From NCBI GenBank assembly GCA_037043455.1, contig JAWPHD010007106.1:62001-126000 (forward strand): a DNA stretch of 64,000 nt. Reading direction: 5' to 3'. The position numbers and the translations under genes are program-made. The notes under the pieces are model-generated. The model made no database searches and was not told the origin of the DNA. It worked only from the letters and a program-made list of their open reading frames with translations. Of the stretch, positions 53,816 to 64,000 are shown one piece after another (the first letter of the stretch is position 1; each line of letters begins with the position of its first letter). This stretch comes from Cyrtodaria siliqua. Taxonomy: Eukaryota; Mollusca; Bivalvia; Adapedonta; Hiatellidae.

Positions 53816-55105
53816 ATGTTTCCCTTGGGCGGCTCTAAATAACATATAGTTTGTTGATGAGCTGTTAAACAACATTCAAATCAATTTTTCCCTGGGGCGG
53901 CTCTAAATAACCTATATTTTTTTGATGAGCTGTTAAACAACATTCAAACCAATTTTTCCCTGCGTCGGCTCTAAATAACCTGTAGTTTGTTGATGAGCTG
54001 TTAAACATTATTCAAACCAATTTTTCACTGGGGCGGCTCTAAATAATCTGTAGTTTGTTGATGAGCTGTTAAACAACGTTCAAACCAATTTTTCCCTGGG
54101 GCCGCTCTTAATAACCTGTAGTTTGTTGATGAGCTGTTAAACAACGTCGTTCAAACCAATTTTTCCCTGGGGCGGCTCTAAATAACCTGTAGTTTGTTGA
54201 TGAGCTGTTAAACAACATTCAAACCAATTTTTCCCTGGGGCGACTCCAAATAACCTATCATTTGTTGATGAGCTGTTAAACAACATTCAAACCAAGTTTT
54301 CCCTGGGCGGCTCTAAATAACCTGTAGTTTGTTGATGAGCTGTTAAACAACATTCAAACCATTTTTTCCCTGGGGGGCTCTAACTAACCTGTAGTTGTTG
54401 ATGAGCTGTTAAACATTATTCAAACCATTTTACCCTGGTTTGGCTCTAAATAGCCTGTAGTTTGTTGATGAGCTGTTAAACAACATTCAAACCAATTTTT
54501 CCCTGAGGCGGCTCTAATAACCTGTAGTTTGTTGATTAGCTGTGCAACAACATTCAAACACATTTTTCACTGGGGCGGCTCTAAATAACCTGTAGTTTGT
54601 TGATGAGCTGTTAAACAACATTCAAACCAATTTTTCCCTGGGGCGGCTCTAAATAACCTATAGTTTGTTAATGAGCTGTTAAACAACATTCAAACCAATT
54701 TTTCCCTGGGGCGGCTCTAAATGACCTATAGTTTGTTGATGAGCTGTTAAACAACATTCAAACCATTTGTCCCTGGGCGGCTCTAAATAACCTGTAGTTT
54801 GTTGATGAGCTGTTAAACAACATTCAAACCATTTTTTCCCTGGGAGGCTCTACCTAACCTGTAGTTTGTTGATGAGCTGTTAAACAACATTCAAACCAAT
54901 TTTTCCCTGGGGCGGCTCTAAATAACCTGTAGTTTGTTGATGAGCTGTTAAACAACATTCAAACACATTTTCCCCTGGGGCGGCTCTAAATGACCTGTAG
55001 TTTGTTGATGAGCTGTTAAACAACATTCAAACCAATTTTTCCCTGGGGCGGCTCTAAATAACCTATAGTTTGTTAATGAGCTGTTAAACAACATTAAAAC
55101 CATTT
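53750..55105 (+). repeat. 68-bp minisatellite made of the SINE-2 tail, about 20 copies
   Basis: Each unit is 'accaatttttccctggggcg' plus 'gctctaaataacctgtagtt', 'tgttgatgagctgttaaaca' and 'acattcaa'. The last 50 bp of the unit equal the SINE-2 3' tail, and the first unit is the tail of the SINE at 53531-53815. Copies differ by single substitutions and small gaps. Confidence 0.95.
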
Positions 55106-55109
55106 TTTT

Positions 55110-55615
55110 GTTGAACCCGTTTAATCTCGACTTAGAGATCACTACATCATCCGCGCGTATGTGTGTGAGTTTGTTAGTCCGTCCCTCGGTTAGTACTTGC
55201 TTCCGATTTGTATACGCCCGTCTTGGCGGGATGTATTATGTGATCACGCACAGCAGACGGGCAACATTAAAATTTATAATCCAATCTTGATGAAACTTGG
55301 GGGCAATGTTTATGGGCATAGTATCTCGGGTCAGGTTCGATAGTCAGCAACATTGCACACATAATGCCTGAGTTACTGACCTTTCATTTTTGAAACTTAA
55401 TGATTTTAGCGGTTTCTGCCCATAACTTATTATTGATGCAATTAATACAAGTTGATGCATAAAAAAATTAATAAATTAGCATATCAATTCGATTAAAAAG
55501 ACTTGGTTTAGTTTCTACCACAACTGTTGTTTTTTTATAAAAGTGCACTTACTTTTTTACACAGATGCGTGCTAAATGCAAATACAAACAATTTATAATC
55601 ATTGTACACAGCAAC
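55110..55615. other. Spacer with dispersed-repeat text
   Basis: 'ccaatcttgatgaaacttgg' (55280) and 'tcgggtcaggttcgatagtc' (55328) are dispersed-repeat phrases. No gene. Confidence 0.4.
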
Positions 55616-55619
55616 AGCT

Positions 55620-56045
55620 GTTATAGTGGTATCACACACAAAGAGTTGTTAGGTGGTCCCAAAGGGGTTTTGCGTGAAAACGTGATCGGGGTGTTTTTAA
55701 AAACGTGACACGTGAAACAAACAATATTTTTGCGTGATTGCGTGAAAATTATATCAGCGTGATCCGTGATTTTGGTCTTGGTAAAACGTGATCGCGTGAT
55801 ATGGTGACGTGAAACGTGCATTTTTAGTCCTTTTCAGTCTTTTTAGTGTCCCTCCTCCTCCCCCGAGAGCTAAACTTTCGTACTTTCGCGAACATCTGGC
55901 ACGGGGAATCCCCGGAAACTGGAGAAGCTCGAGCCTATAGCGCTTCACGTTAAATGTGAAAGTTCTGCTATTTTCACGTGAAGACGTGATCCTTGTTTTT
56001 ATTTTACGTGATCACGTGAACACCCCCCCTCCCCCCCCCCACCAC
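55620..56045. repeat. 'acgtga'-rich segment ending in a C run
   Basis: ACGTGA or CGTGAA words occur more than 15 times, including 'acgtgatcacgtga', a palindrome, at about 56005. It ends with 'cccccccctcccccccccc' at about 56022-56040. A related short patch is at 62290-62335. Possibly a diverged minisatellite. Confidence 0.55.
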
Positions 56046-56049
56046 TTTG

Positions 56050-57440
56050 AGACCCTCTTGCTAGTTCCTCACACTTACTATTTCGGTTAGGTGAGTAAAG
56101 TAATAATAGATTAGTACATGTTATTGCGCGTTGCACAATCTCTGTAAAGAGACACTAAAGAGAATAAATCAAAGTCCCTTTATTGTAATTGTTTGTGATG
56201 TAGATGTTAAGTGGATGTTAAGTTTCGCGTGTCTAACTAATTCCTATTGTTTTGAAGTGGCTGTAAATGATTTAAATACACTATGGTAACTATGGTAACT
56301 ATGGTTGGGTAATTTTGATTTTGCAATAGTTTCAGTTTCAGTTTTCTTTTTCTATTTTTTCCTGTTTGTGAAGTGGCAGTAAAGTGTACAAGTGCTTGCA
56401 CGAACCAACATATGTCTCATATACCGTTTTAAATGGCCTCTACGGGTTATTATAATTTTGAAACAATTGTAGATTGCGTCATTATCTATATCATTAACTA
56501 CTAGCCAATATTTATAAACAAAAAATGAAGTAAAAATCGGGACAAAAACACCGTAATTATATGCTTATTCTTGCATATCCACGTTTTATACGAGTCCTGG
56601 AAAATCTGATATTACACGTGGGGTCATATGAAAGGCATGCGCATCAACAGTAGGGCCTAATGTAATATCAAATCATTAAAAAAGCGACGTCATGTCATTG
56701 TGTAAGTATAAATTCTTGCTTATGATATAATTTTCATAATGTCTGAGCCTAAACCGTGCTATAAATGCCGGTACATTTCAGCCGTGCTATAAATGACAGA
56801 ATCGGCAGTTATACAATGGTCTACTGAATTGTACACACGCGTAGTTGTAATGTTTACACACAACCTGTCGATCAAATATGTAAAACACGACTACCCATTA
56901 TCAAAACAGCACTTCTTGACATTGGATTTGCCCAATAATATACACATGCGATTGGCTGCAATAATCAAAACATGGGTCATGCTCATGCCGCGTGATAATG
57001 CTATTTTGTGATTGTATCGAGCTGTTATTTTTACTGAAAACTGCAACGCCCTAAAACTTCTTGCACAGCGTAGTTGGCTAAATGGCTATGGTACAAAACA
57101 TTTATAGCATATTTTTCTCGTATACGATTTATACTGAACTTTCGGGCCGCAGGCCGGGCCCGAGAGAAGCAGTAGAAATCGCATATACTCGAAAAATTGT
57201 GCTATATATATTACATATACTCGAAAAATTGTGCTATAAATATTACTTGCAAAGTCTCAGACCCTGATTGTTCCTAGCATTAGCTTCTACTTGCTTCTCG
57301 CACTGGTTCCTGTTGGTTGAATTTGCAATGTCGAGTGCATATAACATAATACAAATGGCTTAATGTGTCGATCCTCTCGGATTTTCATGTTCATTTAGAG
57401 GAGTTTCTCCCAAACATCAGACGAGGAATTCGTACTCTTT
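56050..57440. other. AT-rich spacer
   Basis: A unit of about 44 bp ('catatactcgaaaaattgtg' plus 'ctata...') is duplicated at 57181-57250. The frame at 56793-57011 has no recognised homology. Nothing else found. Confidence 0.4.
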
Positions 57441-57445
57441 CAGTC

Positions 57446-57655
57446 GGCTGGCGTGGCCTAGTGGATAACTTGTAATCCAAAGAACCCGGGTGCAAGCCTT
57501 ACCGCTACCACTGAATTTCGTCGGTGAATTCTTGAACACGACACTTGAATGATGTAATGATGTAAACCGGGCGGTATCGGAGTATATCCTTCGAACACGT
57601 CAATGAACCAAAGGCATATATTCGTCAGTAAGAGTAGTGCAGGTACCCGGATTCC
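57446..57655 (+). mobile_element. SINE-2, 3'-truncated copy
   Basis: Head 'ggctggcgtggcctagtgga', degraded B box 'cccgggtgcaagcc', then 'gaatttcgtcggtgaattc', 'aaaccgggcggtatcg', 'gaaccaaaggcatatattcg' and 'acccggattcctatttat'. The tail is missing. Confidence 0.8.
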
Positions 57656-57838
57656 TATTTATTTATCAACTTGAAAGTGAAAGTAGAATATATTAAGAGG
57701 TGTCGAATGAATGCAGTTTGTTCACAGTGTCAACAAAGATCAGAATTTCTTAAATGCCACGTGCTCCCTACTTTTCTCTGCAGTATTCTAGAGAGGAAGC
57801 TCATATCACTAAGAATATGTAAGTATATCTTAGTTTGA

Positions 57839-58096
57839 ACTTTTTTGAAACAATTGCAAACTGGCAAGCTTGGGAAATTTGTCAATGGGATTTGTTTTAC
57901 TTCCGGAATACCTATAACTCTAGAAGGTCATGTCGATACCTATGGAGAAGTAGTACATATCTTTGATTTGAACTACACCCAGGTCAATCACACGAGACAG
58001 GCATACTATTTAATGGAAACTAATCCGCCAAATAACGGCAAAATGGCACTACAAACCCGTTTATCAGAAATCTGTCCAGATGTTCATGTCATATAA
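57839..58096 (+). CDS. Unrecognised ORF running into a MITE; doubtful
   Basis: An 83-codon open stretch from about 57845 has no ATG at its left edge (it opens after a TGA at 57836). It reads 'LGKFVNGICFTSGIPITLEG' and 'HVDTYGEVVHIFDLNYTQVN', non-repetitive and with ordinary composition; from 58010 on it is translated MITE sequence. It could be a 3'-terminal exon truncated by the MITE, or chance. I see no convincing splice acceptor and recognise no family. Confidence 0.2.
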   Translation, partial: TFLKQLQTGKLGKFVNGICFTSGIPITLEGHVDTYGEVVHIFDLNYTQVNHTRQAYYLMETNPPNNGKMALQTRLSEICPDVHVI

Positions 58097-58933
58097 TAAT
58101 GTATATGTGCCGATTAAAAGTATAGAATTGTTCACGGGTTCTTGAATACCCGTAAATGAATATGCGTAAAAGATTATGAGTTAGTAACTCTTAATTCAAC
58201 GCACCAGTTTTGGGGTTTTGCCTAGCTGGTTAAAGCCATTTATATTGTGTCTATAGAGTTTGGATTCTCAAAATATGTAAGTTATATATATACTGATAAA
58301 AATAAGTTTAGCAAGAAAATAACATAAATCCCGTTGACCAGATTCTAGGATATGTGTAGAAGCGGTCATGGGCAATATAATTTACATAATTATCAGCTAT
58401 ATAAAGGGAATAAGTCTAAAAAGAAATATGCGAAAACAATAGCAACATGTGGTAATCTACATGTTTTACAGAAATTATAATTTCGCTCTTATTTCAATGT
58501 AAAGGGAGGTAATTTCACAAATGGTAAACTTTGGTTCCCTATATCTTTTTAATGGCAAGGAAATTTGTCAATTGTTTTAGAGATTTTTATAACTTGAGGC
58601 CCATAATAGATATTTTGTAATGTTTAATCTTGCTCTTTACCTTATTTGTATTTTCAAATGTGAAATAGCATATTTTAACTAAATGGGAGATAACTCTGAT
58701 ACTTACATTGGAATACAAAAAGTAAGTGAAAAAGCAGATCAACCTAAGTTATGCCGATGATTTAAAATACTTCACAATATAAAATAACATTACATTTATT
58801 TAAGCTAGATGGGCATAAGGGCTTGCTAAACTTTATTTTTTTCAGTATGTATATCTCGTCGTCAGTAGGTTAAATTTAGAACGATGTACATATGTTGTAA
58901 AATTCGGCTTTGTTGGCGGGATAGCTACTTTAA
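58010..58933 (+). mobile_element. TTAA-flanked MITE family 2, copy 2 (full length, 924 bp)
   Basis: Begins TTAATGGAAACTAATCCGCC and ends with the inverse of TTAAAGTAGCTATCCCGCCA. The first 240 bp match 44899-45160, and the last 90 bp ('atatctcgtcgtcagtaggt' to 'ggcgggatagctacttt') match 60996-61082. The middle 500 bp is unique in this window. No transposase frame. TTAA at both ends suggests piggyBac- or Kolobok-type mobilisation. Confidence 0.85.
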
Positions 58934-58959
58934 TTCAATTAATGTCATTAACAGTGAGA

Positions 58960-59690
58960 ATGCATGCAGTAGAGGAAACCGGACATGACCTATATGTCGT
59001 TCAAAGTAGATCACAAGGATCCGAAACTTTGCAAATGATGTAAGATGCATATAAGAAACATGCTGGTGAAGGTTGGTGGAAATCCTGCAAGAAATGTGCG
59101 AGATTATAAGAATCTTTCATGGGTATCCGGTGAAGATAGGGAATTCGAACCCGAGGAATAAGTGTTTATATCGGAACCGAGGCTCTGCCGAGGTTCCGAT
59201 TAAAACACGTGTACCGAGGGTTGGAATTCCATATCTGAACCGAATACCCATGATAGATTATTTTTCTTGCATATCAGAGACATGTTGTGCGTTGACACCA
59301 CCAGCTACTATTGTTTTGCATGTTTTCCTGCATACCAGATGTTGGCGCGCGTGAATTTTATCTCGACCCTAGGTTTAGATGGAAATATCTAGCCCCGGTA
59401 AAATGTCGGATATCCTGTCCGGTATGCAAGAAAAGCATGTCTTTGCGGAGACCGGACGTGACCTATAATTCGTTCAAGGTAGGTCGCAGCGACCATACAT
59501 TTCGCACACATGATGTTAGATGCATATAAGGAACACGCTGGCGGAGATTACTGAATATCCTGCAAGAAAGGGTGCAAGATACCCATCTCGCAGCGGAGAC
59601 TGGCCATGACCTATGGCCTATATTTCGTCGAAAAATAGGCCACAGCCACATGACGTTTGCTGGTAAAATCATTCAAATAATGAAACATAT
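58960..59690. repeat. Three related units of about 110-150 bp around a hairpin element
   Basis: 'ggaaaccggacatgacctat' (58975), 'ggagaccggacgtgacctat' (59447) and 'ggagactggccatgacctat' (59595) start parallel segments continuing 'tcgttcaa.gtaggtc', 'gatgtaagatgcatataag' and 'ctgg.ggag.tt..tgaa.atcctgcaag'. Frames here are not supported. Confidence 0.7.
59118..59252. mobile_element. 135-bp hairpin element
   Basis: Arms of about 60 bp: 'catgggtatccggtgaagat' then 'agggaattcgaaccc' against the inverse of 'gggttggaattccatatctg' then 'aaccgaatacccatg'. The centre is 'tcggaacc...ggttccga'. Pairing continues weakly about 12 bp into the flanks. Confidence 0.85.
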
Positions 59691-60390
59691 ATAAACAAAT
59701 GAAAGTCGGAGGCACGGAAGAACGAACGCAAGTTAACCTACTGACACGTACGTGTGCCCGGACGACATTGTGATCGTTAAGCGGGCTCGGCAAAAAACAT
59801 AAGAGCTATGATTCTGACAGCTAATTTCTGCATACATTACCCCAATCTCAGAGTGCATCTTTACTATCCCGGCCACGGTTTCGTTAAAAAATACAAGTAC
59901 ATACATGTACACGATTCCCTTCAACTGTTGTACCATCTTAATTGTTCAAAACGTTCAATGGTGATTAGTGTTATCGGTCAAACTAGCTTAAGTGGTCGCC
60001 ACAATCTGTATCAAGCGACTATACATCTCATAATCTGTCACTACTAGTCTGTTTAATTAACCTGTATTGAGAAACCACAAATCTTAAGACACCATTTATA
60101 ATAGGTCCCTTGGTTATACTGTATAAGTTAGGTAACATAAGTACATTATTAGCAAACGATCAGATCTTGATGAGAAGCAAGTTTGATCTAAACACCTGAT
60201 ATACGGCAATAATACTTATTTATGACAATTTGAGGACTGGTACACACAATGTTCTAGCTGGACACATATTTAGCTGGCTTCTTAAATGCAGCTTGACAAT
60301 TGTTTTCTTCAAATACATATTTAATGTAAGTTTTAAACCAGTCTATTGACCAGAATGACAGATTCCCTTTAAAGTGTTACTACTTTCAAA
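59690..60390. other. Spacer, no gene seen
   Basis: Open frames on both strands (59733-60047) have no recognised homology and no repeat pattern. Confidence 0.4.
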
Positions 60391-60394
60391 GAAC

Positions 60395-60590
60395 GTTAAC
60401 CGATTTATCAAGCCGGATATTGAGTCAAACTGGATTTGAATGTCGAACCAATGAACACTTTGCGAGAATGTTGAACGTGCGACTTGGTCCCATGGCAATG
60501 TCGAACTCAGGCTGCCGAATTTTGTTGAATTATGGCCTACAATAACCAAATGCTGAACACCAGACTTCGAACTCCGATCTAACTTCTTAC
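60395..60590. repeat. Degenerate 25-bp satellite, third locus
   Basis: 'actggatttgaatgtcgaac', 'gagaatgttgaacgtgcgac', 'ggcaatgtcgaactcagg' and 'atgctgaacaccagacttcg' follow the 25-bp unit of 4715-5735 with strong decay. Confidence 0.6.
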
Positions 60591-60740
60591 AACTTTTGTT
60601 TTTAAATTTAACAATCTACAGTCTGAAGCCTAACACAGTGACAGAATAATTATTAAACTCTTTGGGCAACTTCTGTTGTTTATTTGCGTGCCATTACTGG
60701 TAACACTAGAGAAACCAGGCAGGGGAGCACCGGCAGCTCC

Positions 60741-61082
60741 TTAAAGAAATAACGGCAAAATTATACTACAAAACCGTTGAACAAAACTCTATCCAGGTGT
60801 TCAAGTCGTATAATACTGTATATGTGCCGATTAAAAGTAAAGTTTTATTTCCGGTTTTTAAAATACCCGTGATGGAATATACGTAAAATGAATTACGAGT
60901 TGGTAACTTTTTATTCGACGCTCCAGTTTTGGGGTTTGGGCTGGCTGGTTAAAGCCGTTTATATTGTGTCTATGAGAGAGGATAAGTTATATATACTCGT
61001 ATATACCTCGTCGTCAGTGGGTTTAGAAAAAGTGTACATACGTTGTTAAATGTGACTGTTGTTTGCGGGATATCTACCTTAA
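60741..61082 (+). mobile_element. TTAA-flanked MITE family 2, copy 3 (342 bp)
   Basis: TTAA at both ends (60741-60744 and 61079-61082). The left terminus lacks the 'ctaatccgccaa' piece. The body matches copies 1 and 2, and the right part 'ctcgtcgtcagtgggtt' to 'gcgggatatctaccttaa' matches the end of copy 2. It is an internal-deletion form. Confidence 0.85.
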
Positions 61083-61084
61083 GG

Positions 61085-61595
61085 CAGCATTTAGCCGAAA
61101 CTGTTAGCTTATAAAACAAACTCTTCAGAGTGTACCATTTTACATCTAACCTTTTAAAGTTTCTGGGGAAGCATGCCTCAATCCCCTTAACAATTTCGCC
61201 CCTAAGGTGCTCAATTGCTTGGCCGTACACTACTTTGAAACGGCCAGCTACGTCCCCTGATTATCCGGATTAACGTGTCAATGTAACCTAACTGAAATAT
61301 CTTGCATATAATTCTTACTCCCGGGCGTTGTTCTAATTTGAGTGGGAAAATCATAAAAAGTTGAGAATGAATAAAAGTCAGTAAGGATAGGGCTTATTGT
61401 GGAAAGCACATTTTTTGCGAGCATTGCAAGTGTATAGTTCTAGTATATACCTGATAAATATCGCTTTTACAAGCACCAAAGATAAAACAATATCCCCAAA
61501 ACCCTCTGCCCCTCTCTCCAACCCCTACCTCCCCCAACCCCCTCCGTGCAGTTTTATCCAACTCGTCGCTTCATATAATGTATTAGGAGTGTCGT
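61085..61595. other. Spacer with a dispersed-repeat fragment
   Basis: On the minus strand, 61130-61255 reads 'ggacgtagctggcc' ... 'ggggcgaaattgttaagggg' ... 'gaggcatgcttccccagaaa', a widely dispersed invertebrate repeat style. The frame at 60970-61230 comes from it. A C-rich patch lies at 61510-61550. Confidence 0.45.
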
Positions 61596-61596
61596 G

Positions 61597-61755
61597 TTTC
61601 TATGGTGTTTTACGTCATTTTCACATTTAAAATGTATATATTACGATCAATTAATTTTTGAGGTGGAGGCAGACCACCCACTTTTGCTGGGTAGAACCAG
61701 TAATGTACACCTCCTGCAATCCATAAGAATCAACACTTCTTCACTTACGAGTGGC
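61597..61755 (-). mobile_element. SINE-1, minus-strand copy lacking the head
   Basis: Minus-strand blocks 'gtgaagaagtgttgattctt', 'atggattgcaggaggtgtac', 'ctggttctacccagcaaaag', 'gtggtctgcctccacctc' and tail 'aaaatgacgtaaaacacca'. The tRNA-like head is missing (5' truncation). Confidence 0.8.
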
Positions 61756-61811
61756 TTGAAAAGTAACTACGCTACGCCTCTGAACGTCAGTATATATTTC
61801 TTTTTTTTTTG

Positions 61812-62122
61812 TTAAAGTAGCTATCCCGTCAACAACTTATATATTTTGAGAATCCCAAACTCTACTGTATCTATAGAAACAGTAGACTATAATTAACAAT
61901 CCAGGCCAAACCCCAAAAATGTAGCTTCGAATTAAGAGTTACCAACTCATAATTCATTTTACGCATAATCAATCATGTGTATTTCAAGAACCCATGAATA
62001 AACCTTCCCTGTTTAATCGGCACATGTATTTGCATTAGTATATGACCTGAACACCTGGATAGAGTTTTGATAAACGGTTTGTAGTGTAATTTTGCCGTTA
62101 TTTGACGGGTTAGTTTCTTTAA
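61812..62122 (-). mobile_element. TTAA-flanked MITE family 2, copy 4 (311 bp)
   Basis: TTAA at 61812-61815 and 62119-62122. The plus strand starts TTAAAGTAGCTATCCCGTCA (the right terminus of the family) and ends with the inverse of TTAAAGAAACTAACCCGTCA. Inside, 'gttttgataaacggtttgta' and 'ggttaccaactcataa'-type text is the inverse of copies 1-3. Confidence 0.88.
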
Positions 62123-62350
62123 ATACTAGTCTCTAGATCTACTGGTACATTGGATCTACTGTATATGAATTGTTTTCATCATTTTTATTTTTCATCATTA
62201 TTTAATTTAAATTAATCGATACAGAATATTTGTTAGAAGTCGTGCAGGTATACTAAAATAATCAATGACGTCATCTAAGTTAAGGCTTCACGTGATACGT
62301 GAAAACGTGACGTCATATTATAAAATACGTGACGTCAAATAAATTCTGAA
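62123..62350. other. Short spacer with 'acgtga' words
   Basis: 'cacgtgatacgtgaaaacgt' and 'acgtcaaata' recall the 55.6-56.0 kb segment. Confidence 0.4.
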
Positions 62351-62660
62351 TTGAATGTTGTTTAACGGCTCATCAACACAGTATAGGTTATTTAGAGCCG
62401 CCCCAGAGAGAGGGAAAGGATACATAGGAATCCGGGAACCTGCCCTACTCTTATTATCGAATAGATTCCTATGGTTCTTTTACGTGCTCGGAGGATATAC
62501 CGATACACGGGACCGCCCGGTTTACGTCCCCATCCCACGGACGAGGCTGAGGGAAAGTGTCTTGCCCAAGAACACACCGACGGAACTCAGTGGCACCACG
62601 GAGGATTGAACCCGGGGCCTCCGGTTACAAATCCGCCGTGCTACCGACTGCGCCACGCCA
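62351..62660 (-). mobile_element. SINE-2, full-length minus-strand copy
   Basis: Nearly identical to 41805-42117 by eye over the whole length, from tail 'ttgaatgttgtttaacggct' to head 'ccgactgcgccacgcca'. The target duplication is not clear. The near identity suggests recent activity of the family. Confidence 0.93.
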
Positions 62661-64000
62661 TCATGAATAAAATGGTTCACCGATTAATAAACCTACTAAG
62701 AATACACCTGTCTAGATCTATATCTATTATTTCATGAATATAATTTCATTGGGCATGTTGGGTTTCTTTCGGGTTTTACGCAAGCGTAAAATAACTGCCG
62801 AGAGAAAATAGCATTATTTCTGGGTACATTGTTTAACATGATAACAGACCAAGTCACGGGTGTTAAAACAATATTCAAAAAAAATAGTTGTCTCGGAGAC
62901 GTAAACACGCATTTACCGTTTTTTTAAACCAGACACTTTCTTCCCAATTTGTGCTACGCGAATCCTTGACATGCCTTACAAATTGATTACATATTGACCT
63001 TTGTAGCACGACGTGCTAAAGTACACATCAGCACAGAAATAGAATTACTCACATGTATGGAATGCGTTTGCATTAGCGTGCATTACAACACAGATGAACT
63101 GTTCATTGCTACCATGTGTAATTATAAGATTGCGTTATCAAAGTGAAAAAACTCAAAGAAACTATTCATTACTACCTTACCATGCAATTACTAAAACAAT
63201 ATAAGAGTCGCGAATAAAGTTCAAATTTTCCACCAAAAACAAGCCATAAAAACTGACTCCAAAAACTCTTTCCAAAGCTCACTTCAAGACTCCACTCCAG
63301 CTTTTAGACCATGCCGTCTTCGCTGCAGCTAATAACTCAGCGGGGATGAGATCTTTCTCAGTGATTTCTGCGATAAGCATGGGCGGATCCAGAGGGTGCG
63401 GCGTGCACCCCACTAAAACCTTATCAAGTATGTTTAGACCTGCCATAAAAAGGCCTAGGCCTGGTGTAACATTACATTTTGACACGCGTTGAATTCTGAC
63501 CCAGGGGTCATTTCTCAACGGATTGTGATCAAAAGTTAACGTTGAAAACTCACCCACCCCTCGTTTATTTATACCGTCCACACGTGAAATTATGACCCTC
63601 GTTGAATTCTGACTCGGTAGGACCAATTCTCAACGTTGACATTCTCAACGTTGACAACTGACCCTCCAGTCCTCCAAATCTTACATACATAGATGACCGA
63701 CTATGCTTCACTTTCTCGTAATAGAATCATGTAGATCATTAGTAAATTAATAGGAACTACTATAGTAACCCGCATGTGTTTCATTACATTTTAACGGACT
63801 TGCAGAAATGGTTCCTAGAGATGATAACGTAGGATAAATCATTCTGTGTCCGGGAAGTAAACACTAAATTAAATCGTTTGAAGGCGTAAATGCAGGTGCT
63901 GCGGGACTGTTTTCGCCGCACATATTTTCGAGATCACCGCACCTAGATATATAATTATATTCAACATTTTCTAAGAATTTAAAAGCCTATAACGTGTTTG
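62661..64000. other. Spacer with scattered repeat phrases, no gene
   Basis: 'actgactccaaaaactcttt' (63250) matches the weak foldback near 47.8 kb. 'gggcggatccagagggtgcg' (63381) is a dispersed-repeat phrase and gives the minus-strand frame at 63279-63626. 'ctcaacgttgaca' is repeated at 63631-63657. No other feature seen to the window end. Confidence 0.45.

Noticed and set aside
60970..61230. 86-codon minus-strand ORF
   Set aside because: It overlaps a widely dispersed repeat and the right end of a MITE; no domain.
63279..63626. 115-codon minus-strand ORF
   Set aside because: It covers a dispersed-repeat phrase ('gggcggatccagagggtgcg') and scattered short repeats; no recognised domain.

Overview
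The window looks like non-coding genomic DNA from an invertebrate animal, most likely a bivalve mollusc. It is AT-rich and has no bacterial-style gene packing. It is built almost wholly from tandem arrays, short tRNA-derived SINEs, non-autonomous DNA transposons (MITEs) and decayed retroelements. The bivalve assignment is inferred from the style of the SINE tails, the Penelope-like reverse transcriptase and the dispersed 'gagttatggccctt'-type repeats. The species cannot be named. No intact host protein-coding gene was found. The only protein homologies I can support are a decayed Penelope-like reverse transcriptase (about 26.2-27.06 kb), a small LINE reverse-transcriptase remnant (7.08-7.39 kb, minus strand) and a fragment resembling the C-terminal half of a YqaJ-type nuclease (14.67-14.95 kb).

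Layout. 0-1.3 kb: a 53-bp minisatellite and a T2/Kolobok-like MITE remnant. 1.4-6.5 kb: hAT- and mariner-like ends, one SINE-1, one SINE-3, a 25-bp array that changes orientation, and an AT-rich array. 6.5-8.7 kb: an element with nested inverted termini holding a (TTC)n tract, a LINE remnant and a SINE-2. 8.7-10.1 kb: a 69-bp minisatellite and the body of a T2-like MITE. 10.3-11.5 kb: microsatellites. 11.7-15.7 kb: a foldback repeat, a SINE-1, 'gatatc' arrays, the YqaJ fragment and a TIR element of about 480 bp. 16.5-24 kb: three T2-like MITEs, a hAT-like MITE and a 3.3-kb array with an 1178-bp higher-order duplication. 25.2-27.6 kb: the Penelope-like element between LTR-like direct repeats, one split by a 205-bp MITE. 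31-36 kb: arrays with periods of about 155, 39 and 25 bp. 37-39 kb: hairpin elements and SINEs. 40.2-42.2 kb: an array of about 230-285 bp units with a SINE-2 insertion flanked by a 14-bp target duplication. 44-47 kb: a SINE-1, a TTAA-flanked MITE and a 37-bp array. 49.6-53.2 kb: short repeats, foldbacks and SINE-3 copies. 53.5-55.1 kb: a SINE-2 whose 3' tail has been amplified about 20-fold. 57.4-62.7 kb: SINE-2 copies, three TTAA-flanked MITEs and a hairpin element.

The parts are related. Three SINE families appear to share one type of 3' tail, so one LINE lineage may have moved them. At least three minisatellites have units that match pieces of mobile elements: T2-like MITE termini for the 53- and 69-bp arrays, and the SINE-2 tail for the 68-bp array. 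A single 25-bp satellite family occurs at three loci spread over 56 kb. Most long open frames here are by-products of arrays whose period is a multiple of three.
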